From NCBI GenBank assembly GCA_963932145.1, contig OZ010574.1, positions 80,906,398-80,970,397 of the forward strand: a stretch of 64,000 nucleotides of DNA. Direction: 5' to 3'. Made by a program: the position numbers and the translations under genes. Below, piece by piece: positions 29,100 through 44,600 of this stretch. This DNA comes from Acanthosepion lycidas. Taxonomy: Eukaryota; Mollusca; Cephalopoda; Sepiida; Sepiidae. The stretch's first letter is position 1. The number at the start of each line of letters is the position of its first letter. The notes beneath the pieces were generated by a model that was not told where the DNA came from, made no database searches, and was given only the letters and a program-made list of their open reading frames with translations.

Positions 29100-32000
29100 A
29101 TGAATGCTGAGGACACATTCGTTTTGAAGCAGTTGTTTACAAGTTAATTTTATGTACATAAAGAGGTCACATGACAAGATTTATAAGACTTATGGCATGG
29201 AATCATCATTTTATGCTGATAAAGAAAGAAGTGGAATATGAATGCTGAGGACACATTCTTTTTGAAGCAGTTGTTTACAAGTTAATTTTATGTACATAAA
29301 GTGGTCACATGACAAGATTTATAAGACTTAAGGCATGAAATAAGCATTTTATGCTGATAAAGAAAGAAGTGGAATATGAATGCTGAGGACACATTGTTTT
29401 TGAAGCAGTTGTTTACAAGTTAATTTTATGTACATAAAGTGGTCACATGACAAGATTTATAAGACTTAAGGCATGGAATCATCTTTTTATGCTGATAAAG
29501 AAAGAAGTGGAATATGAATGCTGAGGACACATTCTTTTTGAAGCAGTTGTTTACAAGTTAATTTTATGTACATAAAGAGGTCACATGACAAGATTTATAA
29601 GACTTATGGCATGGAATCATCTTTTTATGCTGATAAAGAAAGAAGTGGAATATGAATGCTGAGGACACATTCTTTTTGAAGCAGTTGTTTACAAGTTAAT
29701 TTTATGTACATAAAGTGGTCACATGACAAGATTTATAAGACTTAATGCATGGAATCATCATTTTATGCTGATAAAGAAAGAAGTGGAATATGAATGCTGA
29801 GGACACATTCGTTTTGAAGCAGTTGTTTACAAGTTAATTTTATGTACATAAAGAGGTCACATGACAAGATTTATAAGACTTATGGCATGGAATCATCATT
29901 TTATGCTGATAAAGAAAGAAGTGGAATATGAATGCTGAGGACACATTCTTTTTGAAGCAGTTGTTTACAAGTTAATTTTATGTACATAAAGTGGTCACAT
30001 GACAAGATTTATAAGACTTATGGCATGGAATCATCATTTTATGCTGATAAAGAAAGAAGTGGAATATGAATGCTGAGGACACATTCGTTTTGAAGCAGTT
30101 GTTTACAAGTTAATTTTATGTACATAAAGAGGTCACATGACAAGATTTATAAGACTTATGGCATGGAATCATCATTTTATGCTGATAAAGAAAGAAGTGG
30201 AATATGAATGCTGAGGACACATTCTTTTTGAAGCAGTTGTTTACAAGTTAATTTTATGTACATAAAGTGGTCACATGACAAGATTTATAAGACTTATGGC
30301 ATGGAATCATCATTTTATGCTGATAAAGAAAGAAGTGGAATATGAATGCTGAGGACACATTCGTTTTGAAGCAGTTGTTTACAAGTTAATTTTATGTACA
30401 TAAAGAGGTCACATGACAAGATTTATAAGACTTATGGCATGGAATCATCATTTTATGCTGATAAAGAAAGAAGTGGAATATGAATGCTGAGGACACATTC
30501 TTTTTGAAGCAGTTGTTTACAAGTTAATTTTATGTACATAAAGTGGTCACATGACAAGATTTATAAGACTTAAGGCATGGAATCATCATTTTATGCTGAT
30601 AAAGAAAGAAGTGGAATATGAATGCTGAGGACACATTCGTTTTGAAGCAGTTGTTTACAAGTTAATTTTATGTACATAAAGAGGTCACATGACAAGATTT
30701 ATAAGACTTATGGCATGGAATCATCATTTTATGCTGATAAAGAAAGAAGTGGAATATGAATGCTGAGGACACATTCTTTTTGAAGCAGTTGTTTACAAGT
30801 TAATTTTATGTACATAAAGTGGTCACATGACAAGATTTATAAGACTTATGGCATGGAATCATCATTTTATGCTGATAAATAAAGAAGTGGAATATGAATG
30901 CTGAGGACACATTCTTTTTGAAGCAGTTGTTTACAAGTTAATTTTATGTACATAAAGAGGTCACATGACAAGATTTATAAGACTTATGGCATGGAATCAT
31001 CATTTTATGCTGATAAAGAAAGAAGTGGAATATGAATGCTGAGGACACATTCGTTTTGAAGCAGTTGTTTACAAGTTAATTTTATGTACATAAAGAGGTC
31101 ACATGACAAGATTTATAAGACTTATGGCATGGAATCATCATTTTATGCTGATAAAGAAAGAAGTGGAATATGAATGCTGAGGACACATTCGTTTTGAAGC
31201 AGTTGTTTACAAGTTAATTTTATGTACATAAAGAGGTCACATGACAAGATTTATAAGACTTAAGGCATGGAATCATCATTTTATGCTGATAAAGAAAGAA
31301 GTGGAATATGAATGCTGAGGACACATTCTTTTTGAAGCAGTTGTTTACAAGTTAATTTTATGTACATAAAGAGGTCACATGACAAGATTTATAAGACTTA
31401 TGGCATGGAATCATCATTTTATGCTGATAAAGAAAGAAGTGGAATATGAATGCTGAGGACACATTCTTTTTGAAGCAGTTGTTTACAAGTTAATTTTATG
31501 TACATAAAGAGGTCACATGACAAGATTTATAAGACTTATGGCATGGAATCATCATTTTATGCTGATAAAGAAAGAAGTGGAATATGAATGCTGAGGACAC
31601 ATTCTTTTTGAAGCAGTTGTTTACAAGTTAATTTTATGTACATAAAGTGGTCACATGACAAGATTTATAAGACTTAAGGCATGGAATCATCATTTTATGC
31701 TGATAAAGAAAGAAGTGGAATATGAATGCTGAGGACACATTCTTTTTGAAGCAGTTGTTTACAAGTTAATTTTATGTACATAAAGTGGTCACATGACAAG
31801 ATTTATAAGACTTAATGCATGGAATCATCATTTTATGCTGATAAAGAAAGAAGTGGAATATGAATGCTGAGGACACATTCGTTTTGAAGCAGTTGTTTAC
31901 AAGTTAATTTTATGTACATAAAGAGGTCACATGACAAGATTTATAAGACTTATGGCATGGAATCATCATTTTATGCTGATAAAGAAAGAAGTGGAATATG

Positions 32001-32720
32001 AATGCTGAGGACACATTCTTTTTGAAGCAGTTGTTTACAAGTTAATTTTATGTACATAAAGTGGTCACATGACAAGATTTATAAGACTTATGGCATGGAA
32101 TCATCATTTTATGCTGATAAAGAAAGAAGTGGAATATGAATGCTGAGGACACATTCGTTTTGAAGCAGTTGTTTACAAGTTAATTTTATGTACATAAAGA
32201 GGTCACATGACAAGATTTATAAGACTTATGGCATGGAATCATCATTTTATGCTGATAAAGAAAGAAGTGGAATATGAATGCTGAGGACACATTCTTTTTG
32301 AAGCAGTTGTTTACAAGTTAATTTTATGTCCATAAAGTGGTCACATGACAAGATTTATAAGACTTAAGGCATGGAATCATCTTTTTATGCTGATAAAGAA
32401 AGAAGTGGAATATGAATGCTGAGGACACATTCGTTTTGAAGCAGTTGTTTACAAGTTAATTTTATGTACATAAAGAGGTCACATGACAAGATTTATAAGA
32501 CTTATGGCATGGAATCATCTTTTTATGCTGATAAAGAAAGAAGTGGAATATGAATGCTGAGGACACATTCTTTTTGAAGCAGTTGTTTACAAGTTAATTT
32601 TATGTACATAAAGTGGTCACATGACAAGATTTATAAGACTTAATGCATGGAATCATCATTTTATGCTGATAAAGAAAGAAGTGGAATATGAATGCTGAGG
32701 ACACATTCGTTTTGAAGCAG
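29100..32720. repeat. Two-unit higher-order repeat with a 15-unit super-period
   Basis: Units with ATTCGTTTTGAAGCAGTTG occur with the CG at 29810, 30086, 30362 and 30638, then again at 31880, 32156, 32432 and 32708. Within each set the spacing is 276 bp (2 units) and the sets are offset by exactly 2070 bp (15 units). Partner units carry CTTATGGCATGG and AAAGAGG or AAAGTGG. A dimer was amplified first and the whole block was then duplicated. Confidence 0.85.
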
Positions 32721-33479
32721 TTGTTTACAAGTTAATTTTATGTACATAAAGTGGTCACATGACAAGATTTATAAGACTTAAGGCATGGAATCATCATTTT
32801 ATGCTGATAAAGAAAGAAGTGGAATATGAATGCTGAGGACACATTCTTTTTGAAGCAGTTGTTTACAAGTTAATTTTATGTACATAAAGTGGTCACATGA
32901 CAAGATTTATAAGACTTAAGGCATGGAATCATCATTTTATGCTGATAAAGAAAGAAGTGGAATATGAATGCTGAGGACACATTCTTTTTGAAGCAGTTGT
33001 TTACAAGTTAATTTTATGTACATAAAGTGGTCACATGACAAGATTTATAAGACTAAAGGCATGGAATCATCTTTTTATGCTGATAAAGAAAGAAGTGGAA
33101 TATGAATGCTGAGGACACATTCTTTTTGAAGCAGTTGTTTACAAGTTAATTTTATGTACATAAAGAGGTCACATGACAAGATTTATAAGACTTAAGGCAT
33201 GGAATCATCTTTTTATGCTGATAAAGAAAGAAGTGGAATATGAATGCTGAGGACACATTCTTTTTGAAGCAGTTGTTTACAAGTTAATTTTATGTACATA
33301 AAGTGGTCACATGACAAGATTTATAAGACTTAATGCATGGAATCATCATTTTATGCTGATAAAGAAAGAAGTGGAATATGAATGCTGAGGACACATTCTT
33401 TTTGAAGCAGTTGTTTACAAGTTAATTTTATGTACATAAAGTGGTCACATGACAAGATTTATAAGACTTAAGGCATGGA

Positions 33480-35250
33480 ATCATCATTTTATGCTGATAA
33501 ATAAAGAAGTGGAATATGAATGCTGAGGACACATTCTTTTTGAAGCAGTTGTTTACAAGTTAATTTTATGTACATAAAGTGGTCACATGACAAGATTTAT
33601 AAGACTTAAGGCATGGAATCATCATTTTATGCTGATAAATAAAGAAGTGGAATATGAATGCTGAGGACACATTCTTTTTGAAGCAGTTGTTTACAAGTTA
33701 ATTTTATGTACATAAAGTGGTCACATGACAAGATTTATAAGACTTAAGGCATGGAATCATCATTTTATGCTGATAAATAAAGAAGTGGAATATGAATGCT
33801 GAGGACACATTCTTTTTGAAGCAGTTGTTTACAAGTTAATTTTATGTACATAAAGTGGTCACATGACAAGATTTATAAGACTTAAGGCATGGAATCATCA
33901 TTTTATGTTGATAAAGAAAGAAGTGGAATATGAATGGTGAGGACACATTCTTTTTGAAGCAGTTGTTTACAAGTTAATTTTATGTACATAAAGTGGTCAC
34001 ATGACAAGATTTATAAGACTTAAGGCATGGAATCATCATTTTATGCTGATAAATAAAGAAGTGGAATATGAATGCTGAGGACACATTCTTTTTGAAGCAG
34101 TTGTTTACAAGTTAATTTTATGTACATAAAGTGGTCACATGACAAGATTTATAAGACTTAAGGCATGGAATCATCATTTTATGCTGATAAATAAAGAAGT
34201 GGAATATGAATGCTGAGGACACATTCTTTTTGAAGCAGTTGTTTACAAGTTAATTTTATGTACATAAAGTGGTCACATGACAAGATTTATAAGACTTAAG
34301 GCATGGAATCATCATTTTATGCTGATAAATAAAGAAGTGGAATATGAATGCTGAGGACACATTCTTTTTGAAGCAGTTGTTTACAAGTTAATTTTATGTA
34401 CATAAAGTGGTCACATGACAAGATTTATAAGACTTAAGGCATGGAATCATCATTTTATGTTGATAAAGAAAGAAGTGGAATATGAATGCTGAGGACACAT
34501 TCTTTTTGAAGCAGTTGTTTACAAGTTAATTTTATGTACATAAAGTGGTCACATGACAAGATTTATAAGACTTAAGGCATGGAATCATCATTTTATGCTG
34601 ATAAATAAAGAAGTGGAATATGAATGCTGAGGACACATTCTTTTTGAAGCAGTTGTTTACAAGTTAATTTTATGTACATAAAGTGGTCACATGACAAGAT
34701 TTATAAGACTTAAGGCATGGAATCATCATTTTATGCTGATAAATAAAGAAGTGGAATATGAATGCTGAGGACACATTCTTTTTGAAGCAGTTGTTTACAA
34801 GTTAATTTTATGTACATAAAGTGGTCACATGACAAGATTTATAAGACTTAAGGCATGGAATCATCATTTTATGCTGATAAATAAAGAAGTGGAATATGAA
34901 TGCTGAGGACACATTCTTTTTGAAGCAGTTGTTTACAAGTTAATTTTATGTACATAAAGTGGTCACATGACAAGATTTATAAGACTTAAGGCATGGAATC
35001 ATCATTTTATGCTGATAAATAAAGAAGTGGAATATGAATGCTGAGGACACATTCTTTTTGAAGCAGTTGTTTACAAGTTAATTTTATGTACATAAAGTGG
35101 TCACATGACAAGATTTATAAGACTTAAGGCATGGAATCATCATTTTATGCTGATAAATAAAGAAGTGGAATATGAATGCTGAGGACACATTCTTTTTGAA
35201 GCAGTTGTTTACAAGTTAATTTTATGTACATAAAGTGGTCACATGACAAG
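33480..35250. repeat. Near-identical monomer run (ATAAATAAAGAAGTGG)
   Basis: Consecutive units carry GCTGATAAATAAAGAAGTGG and otherwise the plain consensus. Several neighbouring units, for example between 34600 and 35180, look base-for-base identical. Interruptions are single units with GTTGATAAAGAAAG, one of them with the ATGGTGAGG variant. This is the most homogeneous part of the array and probably the most recently expanded. Confidence 0.8.
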
Positions 35251-36734
35251 ATTTATAAGACTTATGGCATGGAATCATCTTTTTATGCTGATAAAGAAAG
35301 AAGTGGAATATGAATGCTGAGGACACATTCTTTTTGAAGCAGTTGTTTACAAGTTAATTTTATGTACATAAAGTGGTCACATGACAAGATTTATAAGACT
35401 TAAGGCATGGAATCATCATTTTATGCTGATAAATAAAGAAGTGGAATATGAATGCTGAGGACACATTCTTTTTGAAGCAGTTGTTTACAAGTTAATTTTA
35501 TGTACATAAAGTGGTCACATGACAAGATTTATAAGACTTAAGGCATGGAATCATCATTTTATGTTGATAAAGAAAGAAGTGGAATATGAATGGTGAGGAC
35601 ACATTCTTTTTGAAGCAGTTGTTTACAAGTTAATTTTATGTACATAAAGTGGTCACATGACAAGATTTATAAGACTTATGGCATGGAATCATCATTTTAT
35701 GCTGATAAATAAAGAAGTGGAATATGAATGCTGAGGACACATTCTTTTTGAAGCAGTTGTTTACAAGTTAATTTTATGTACATAAAGTGGTCACATGACA
35801 AGATTTATAAGACTTAAGGCATGGAAACATCATTTTATGCTGATAAAGAAAGAAGTGGAATATGAATTCTGAGGACACATTCTTTCTGAAGCAGTTGTTT
35901 ACAAGTTAATTTTATGTACATAAAGATGTCACATGACAAGATTTATAAGACTTAAGGCATGAAATAAGCATTTTATGCTGATAAAGAAAGAAGTGGAATA
36001 TGAATGCTGAGGACACATTCGTTTTGAAGCAGTTGCGTACAAGTTAATTTTATGTACATAAAGAGGTCACATGACAAGATTTATAAGACTTAAGGCATGG
36101 AATCATCTTTTTATGCTGATAAAGAAAGAAGTGGAATATGAATGCTGAGGACATATTATTTTTGAAGCAGTTGTTTACAAGTTAATTTTATGTACATTAT
36201 GTGGTCACATGACAAGATTTATAAGACTTAAGGCATGGAATCATCATTTTATGCTGATAAAGAAAGAAGTGGAATATGAATGCTGAGGACATATTCTTTT
36301 TGAAGCAGTTGCGTTCAAGTTAATTTTATGTACATAAAGTGTTCACATGACAAGATTTATAAGTCTTAAGGCTTGGAATCATCATTTTATGCTGATAAAG
36401 AAAGAAGTGGAATATGAATGCTGAGGACACATTCTTTTTGAAGCAGTTATTTACAAGTTAATTTTATGTACATAAAGTGGTCACATAACAAGATTTATAA
36501 GACTTAAAGCATGGAATCATCATTTTATGTTGATAAAGAAAGAAGTGGAATATGAATGCTGAGGACACATTCTTTTTGAAGCAGTTGTTTACAAGTTAAT
36601 TTTATGTACATAAAGTGGTCACATGACAAGATTTATAAGACTTAATGCATGGAATCATCATTTTATGCTGATAAAGAAAGAAGTGGAATATGAATGCTGA
36701 GGACACATTCGTTTTGAAGCAGTTGTTTACAAGT

Positions 36735-39700
36735 TAATTTTATGTACATTAAGTGGTCACATGACAAGATTTATAAGACTTAAGGCATGGAATCATCATT
36801 TTATGCTGATAAAGAAAGAAGTTGAATATGAATGCTGAGGACACATTCTTTTTGAAGCAGTTGTTTACAAGTTAATTTTATGTACATAAAGAGGTCACAT
36901 GACAAGATTTATAAGACTTAAGGCATGGAATCATCATTTTATGCTGATGAAGAAAGAAGTGGAATATGAATGCTGAGGACACATTCTTTTTGAAGCAGTT
37001 GTTTACAAGTTAATTTTATGTACATAAAGTGGTCACATGACAAGATTTATAAGACTTAATGCATGGAATCATCATTTTATGTTGATAAAGAAAGAAGTGG
37101 AATATGAATGCTGAGGACACATTCTTTTTGAAGCAGTTGTTTACAAGTTAATTTTATGTACATAAAGTGGTCACATGACAAGATTTATAAGACTTAATGC
37201 ATGGAATCATCATTTTATATTGATAAAGAAAGAAGTGGAATATGAATGCTGAGGACACATTCTTTTTGAAGCAGTTGTTTACAAGTTAATTTTATGTACA
37301 TAAAGTGGTCACATGACAAGATTTATAAGACTTAATGCATGGAATCATCATTTTATGTTGATAAAGAAAGAAGTGGAATATGAATGCTGAGGACATATTC
37401 TTTTTGAAGCAGTTGTTTACAAGTTAATTTTATGTACATTAAGTGGTCACATGACAAGATTTATAAGACTTAAGGCATGGAATCATCATTTTATGCTGAT
37501 AAAGAAAGAAGTGGAATAGGAATGCTGAGGAAACATTCATTTTGAAGCAGTTGCGTACAAGTTAATTTTATGTACATAAAGTGGTCACATGACAAGATTT
37601 ATAAGACTTAATGCATGGAATCATCATTTTATGTTGATAAAGAAAGAAGTGGAATATGAATGCTGAGGACACATTCTTTTTGATGCAGTTGTTTACAAGT
37701 TAATTTTATGTACATAAAGAGGTCACATGACAAGATTTATAAGACTTAATGCATGGAATCATCATTTTATGTTGATAAAGAAAGAAGTGGAATATGAATC
37801 CTGAGGACACATTCTTTTTGATGCAGTTGTTTACAAGTTAATTTTATGTACATAAAGAGGTCACATGACAAGATTTATACGACTTAAGGCATGGAATCAT
37901 CATTTTATGTTGATAAAGAAAGAAGTGGAATATGAATGCTGAGGACACATTCTTTTTGAAGCAGTTGTTTACAAGTTAATTTTATGTACATAAAGAGGTC
38001 ACATGACAAGATTTATAAGACTTAATGCATGGAATCATCATTTTATGTTGATAAAGAAAGAAGTGGAATATGAATGCTGAGGACATATTCTTTTTGAAGC
38101 AGTTGTTTACAAGTTAATTTTATGTACATAAAGTGGTCACATGACAAGATTTATAAGACTTAATGCATGGAATCATCATTTTATGTTGATAAAGAAAGAA
38201 GTGGAATATGAATGCTGAGGACATATTCTTTTTGAAGCAGTTGTTTACAAGTTAATTTTATGTACATAAAGTGGTCACATGACAAGATTTATAAGACTTA
38301 ATGCATGGAATCATCATTTTATGCTGATAAAGTAAGAAGTGGTATATGAATGCTGAGGACACATTCTTTTTGAAGCAGTTGTTTACAAGTTAATTTTATG
38401 TACATTAAGTGGTCACATGACAAGATTTATAAGACTTAAGGCATGGAATCATCATTTTATGCTGATAAAGAAAGAAGTGGAATATGAATGCTGAGGACAA
38501 ATTCGTTTTGAAGCAGTTGCGTACAAGTTAATTTTATGTACATAAAGTGGTCACATGACAAGATTTATAAGACTTAATGCATGGAATCATCATTTTATGT
38601 TGATAAAGAAAGAAGTGGAATATGAATGCTGAGGACACATTCTTTTTGAAGCAGTTGTTTACAAGTTAATTTTATGTACATAAAGAGGTCACATGACAAG
38701 ATTTATAAGACTTAAGGCATGGAATCATCATTTTATGTTGATAAAGAAAGAAGTGGTATATGAATGCTGAGGACATATTCTTTTTGAAGCAATTGTTTAC
38801 AAGTTAATTTTATGTACATAAAGAGGTCACATGACAAGATTTATAAGACTTAATGCATGGAATCATCATTTTATGTTGATAAAGAAAGAAGTGGAATATG
38901 AATGCTGAGGACATATTCTTTTTGAAGCAGTTGTTTACAAGTTAATTTTATGTACATAAAGTGGTCACATGACAAGATTTATAAGACTTAATGCATGGAA
39001 TCATCATTTTATGCTGATAAAGAAAGAAGTTGAATATGAATGCTGAGGACACATTCTTTTTGAAGCAGTTGTTTACAAGTTAATTTTATGTACATTAAGT
39101 GGTCACATGACAAGATTTATTAGACTTAAGGCATGGAATCATCATTTTATGCTGATAAAGAAAGAAGTTGAATATGAATGCTGAGGACACATTCTTTTTG
39201 AAGCAGTTGTTTACAAGTTAATTTTATGTACATAAAGAGGTCACATGACAAGATTTATAAGACTTAAGGCATGGAATCATCATTTTATGCTGATGAAGAA
39301 AGAAGTGGAATATGAATGCTGAGGACACATTCTTTTTGAAGCAGTTGTTTACAAGTTAATTTTATGTACATAAAGTGGTCACATGACAAGATTTATAAGA
39401 CTTAATGCATGGAATCATCATTTTATGTTGATAAAGAAAGAAGTGGAATATGAATGCTGAGGACACATTCTTTTTAAAGCAGTTGTTTACAAGTTAATTT
39501 TATGTACATAAAGTGGTCACATGACAAGATTTATAAGACTTAATGCATGGAATCATCATTTTATATTGATAAAGAAAGAAGTGGAATATGAATGCTGAGG
39601 ACACATTCTTTTTGAAGCAGTTGTTTACAAGTTAATTTTATGTACATAAAGTGGTCACATGACAAGATTTATAAGACTTAATGCATGGAATCATCATTTT

Positions 39701-41600
39701 ATGTTGATAAAGAAAGAAGTGGAATATGAATGCTGAGGACATATTCTTTTTGAAGCAGTTGTTTACAAGTTAATTTTATGTACATTAAGTGGTCACATGA
39801 CAAGATTTATAAGACTTAAGGCATGGAATCATCATTTTATGCTGATAAAGAAAGAAGTGGAATAGGAATGCTGAGGAAACATTCATTTTGAAGCAGTTGC
39901 GTACAAGTTAATTTTATGTACATAAAGTGGTCACATGACAAGATTTATAAGACTTAATGCATGGAATCATCATTTTATGTTGATAAAGAAAGAAGTGGAA
40001 TATGAATGCTGAGGACACATTCTTTTTGATGCAGTTGTTTACAAGTTAATTTTATGTACATAAAGAGGTCACATGACAAGATTTATAAGACTTAATGCAT
40101 GGAATCATCATTTTATGTTGATAAAGAAAGAAGTGGAATATGAATCCTGAGGACACATTCTTTTTGATGCAGTTGTTTACAAGTTAATTTTATGTACATA
40201 AAGATGTCACATGACAAGATTTATACGACTTAAGGCATGGAATCATCATTTTATGTTGATAAAGAAAGAAGTGGAATATGAATGCTGAGGACACATTCTT
40301 TTTGAAGCAGTTGTTTACAAGTTAATTTTATGTACATAAAGAGGTCACATGACAAGATTTATAAGACTTAATGCATGGAATCATCATTTTATGTTGATAA
40401 AGAAAGAAGTGGAATATGAATGCTGAGGACATATTCTTTTTGAAGCAGTTGTTTACAAGTTAATTTTATGTACATAAAGAGGTCACATGACAAGATTTAT
40501 AAGACTTAATGCATGGAATCATCATTTTATGTTGATAAAGAAAGAAGTGGAATATGAATGCTGAGGACATATTCTTTTTGAAGCAGTTGTTTACAAGTTA
40601 ATTTTATGTACATAAAGTGGTCACATGACAAGATTTATAAGACTTAATGCATGGAATCATCATTTTATGCTGATAAAGAAAGAAGTTGAATATGAATGCT
40701 GAGGACACATTCTTTTTGAAGCAGTTGTTTACAAGTTAATTTTATGTACATTAAGTGGTCACATGACAAGATTTATAAGACTTAAGGCATGGAATCATCA
40801 TTTTATGCTGATAAAGAAAGAAGTTGAATATGAATGCTGAGGACACATTCTTTTTGAAGCAGTTGTTTACAAGTTAATTTTATATACATAAAGAGGTCAC
40901 ATGACAAGATTTATAAGACTTAAGGCATGGAATCATCATTTTATGCTGATGAAGAAAGAAGTGGAATATGAATGCTGAGGACACATTCTTTTTGAAGCAG
41001 TTGTTTACAAGTTAATTTTATGTACATAAAGTGGTCACATGACAAGATTTATAAGACTTAATGCATGGAATCATCATTTTATGTTGATAAAGAAAGAAGT
41101 GGAATATGAATGCTGAGGACACATTCTTTTTAAAGCAGTTGTTTACAAGTTAATTTTATGTACATAAAGTGGTCACATGACAAGATTTATAAGACTTAAT
41201 GCATGGAATCATCATTTTATATTGATAAAGAAAGAAGTGGAATATGAATGCTGAGGACACATTCTTTTTGAAGCAGTTGTTTACAAGTTAATTTTATGTA
41301 CATAAAGTGGTCACATGACAAGATTTATAAGACTTAATGCATGGAATCATCATTTTATGTTGATAAAGAAAGAAGTGGAATATGAATGCTGAGGACATAT
41401 TCTTTTTGAAGCAGTTGTTTACAAGTTAATTTTATGTACATTAAGTGGTCACATGACAAGATTTATAAGACTTAATGCATGGAATCATCATTTTATGTTG
41501 ATAAAGAAAGAAGTGGAATATGAATCCTGAGGACACATTCTTTTTGATGCAGTTGTTTACAAGTTAATTTTATGTACATAAAGATGTCACATGACAAGAT
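36735..41600. repeat. Nested 17-, 12- and 10-unit duplications
   Basis: Four rare variants recur at exactly 2346 bp (17 units): GTTGAATATG 36821/39167, ATGCTGATGAAG 36941/39287, TTATATTGATAAAG about 37217/39563, and AATAGGAATG 37515/39861. A third partial copy follows 12 units (1656 bp) later: GTTGAATATG at 40823 and ATATTGATAAAG at 41219. The unit with TGAATCCTGAGG...AAGATGTCAC is at 40141 and 41521, exactly 10 units apart. Together these show repeated unequal exchange with different offsets in one 5-kb stretch. Confidence 0.87.
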
Positions 41601-44600
41601 TTATACGACTTAAGGCATGGAATCATCATTTTATGTTGATAAAGAAAGAAGTGGAATATGAATGCTGAGGACATATTCTTTTTGAAGCAGTTGTTTACAA
41701 GTTAATTTTATGTACATAAAGTGGTCACATGACAAGATTTATAAGACTTAAGGCATGGAATCATCATTTTATGCTGATAAAGAAAGAAGTGGAATATGAA
41801 TGCTGAGGACACATTCGTTTTGAAGCAGTTGCGTACAAGTTAATTTTATGTACATAAAGTGGTCACATGACAAGATTTATAAGACTTAATGCATGGAATC
41901 ATCATTTTATGTTGATAAAGAAAGAAGTGGAATATGAATGCTGAGGACACATTCTTTTTGAAGCAGTTGTTTACAAGTTAATTTTATGTACATAAAGAGG
42001 TCACATGACAAGATTTATAAGACTTAAGGCATGGAATCATCATTTTATGTTGATAAAGAAAGAAGTGGTATATGAATGCTGAGGACATATTCTTTTTGAA
42101 GCAGTTGTTTACAAGTTAATTTTATGTACATAAAGAGGTCACATGACAAGATTTATAAGACTTAATGCATGGAATCATCATTTTATGTTGATAAAGAAAG
42201 AAGTGGAATATGAATGCTGAGGACATATTCTTTTTGAAGCAGTTGTTTACAAGTTAATTTTATGTACATAAAGTGGTCACATGACAAGATTTATAAGACT
42301 TAATGCATGGAATCATCATTTTATGCTGATAAAGAAAGAAGTGGTATATGAATGCTGAGGACACATTCTTTTTGAAGCAGTTGTTTACAAGTTAATTTTA
42401 TGTACATTAAGTGGTCACATGACAAGATTTATAAGACTTAAGGCATGGAATCATCATTTTATGCTGATAAAGAAAGAAGTGGAATATGAATGCTGAGGAC
42501 ACATTCGTTTTGAAGCAGTTGCGTACAAGTTAATTTTATGTACATAAAGTGGTCACATGACTAGATTTATAAGACTTAATGCATGGAATCATCATTTTAT
42601 GTTGATAAAGAAAGAAGTGGAATATGAATGCTGAGGACACATTCTTTTTGTTGCAGTTGTTTACCAGTTAATTTTATGTACATAAAGAGGTCACATGACA
42701 AGATTTATAAGACTTAATGCATGGAATCATCATTTTATGTTGATAAAGAAAGAAGTGGAATATGAATGCTGAGGACACATTCTTTTTGAAGCAGTTGTTT
42801 ACAAGTTAATTTTATGTACATAAAGAGGTCACATGACAAGATTTATAAGACTTAAGGCATGGAATCATCATTTTATGTTGATAAAGAAAGAAGTGGTATA
42901 TGAATGCTGAGGACATATTCTTTTTGAAGCAGTTGTTTACAAGTTAATTTTATGTACATAAAGAGGTCACATGACAAGATTTATAAGACTTAATGCATGG
43001 AATCATCATTTTATGTTGATAAAGAAAGAAGTGGAATATGAATGCTGAGGACATATTCTTTTTGAAGCAGTTGTTTACAAGTTAATTTTATGTACATAAA
43101 GTGGTCACATGACAAGATTTATAAGACTTAATGCATGGAATCATCATTTTATGTTGATAAAGAAAGAAGTGGAATATGAATGCTGAGGACATATTCTTTT
43201 TGAAGCAGTTGTTTACAAGTTAATTTTATGTACATAAAGTGGTCACATGACAAGATTTATAAGACTTAAGGCATGGAATCATCATTTTATGTTGATAAAG
43301 AAAGAAGTGGAATATGAATGCTGAGGACATATTCTTTTTGAAGCAGTTGTTTACAAGTTAATTTTATGTACATAAAGAGGTCACATGACAAGATTTATAA
43401 GACTTAATGCATGGAATCATCATTTTATGCTGATAAAGAAAGAAGTGGTATATGAATGCTGAGGACACATTCTTTTTGAAGCAGTTGTTTACAAGTTAAT
43501 TTTATGTACATTAAGTGGTCACATGACAAGATTTATAAGACTTAAGGCATGGAATCATCATTTTATGCTGATAAAGAAAGAAGTGGAATATGAATGCTGA
43601 GGACACATTCTTTTTGAAGCAGTTGTTTACAAGTTAATTTTATGTACATAAAGAGGTCACATGACAAGATTTATAAGACTTAAGGCATGGAATCATCATT
43701 TTATGCTGATAAAGAAAGAAGTGGAATATGAATGCTGAGGACACATTCTTTTTGATGCAGTTGTTTACAAGTTAATTTTATGTACATAAAGAGGTCACAT
43801 GACAAGATTTATACGACTTAATGCATGGAATCATCATTTTATGTTGATAAAGAAAGAAGTGGAATATGAATGCTGAGGACATATTCTTTTTGAAGCAGTT
43901 GTTTACAAGTTAATTTTATGTACATAAAGAGGTCACATGACAAGATTTATAAGACTTAAGGCATGGAATCATCATTTTATGCTGATAAAGAAAGAAGTGG
44001 TATATGAATGCTGAGGACACATTCTTTTTGGAGCAGTTGTTTACAAGTTAATTTTATGTACATTAAGTGGTCACATGACAAGATTTATAAGACTTAAGGC
44101 ATGGAATCATCATTTTATGCTGATAAAGAAAGAAGTGGAATATGAATGCTGAGGACATATTCTTTTTGAAGCAGTTGTTTACAAGTTAATTTTATGTACA
44201 TAAAGAGGTCACATGACAAGATTTATAAGACTTAATGCATGGAATCATCATTTTATGTTGATAAAGAAAGAAGTGGAATATGAATGCTGAGGACACATTC
44301 TTTTTGATGCAGTTGTTTACAAGTTAATTTTATGTACATAAAGAGGTCACATGACAAGATTTATAAGACTTAAGGCATGGAATCATCATTTTATGCTGAT
44401 AAAGAAAGAAGTGGAATATGAATGCTGAGGACACATTCTTTTTGAAGCAGTTGTTTACAAGTTAATTTTATGTACATAAAGAGGTCACATGACAAGATTT
44501 ATAAGACTTAATGCATGGAATCATCATTTTATGCTGATAAAGAAAGAAGTGGAATATGAATGCTGAGGACACATTCTTTTTGATGCAGTTGTTTACAAGT

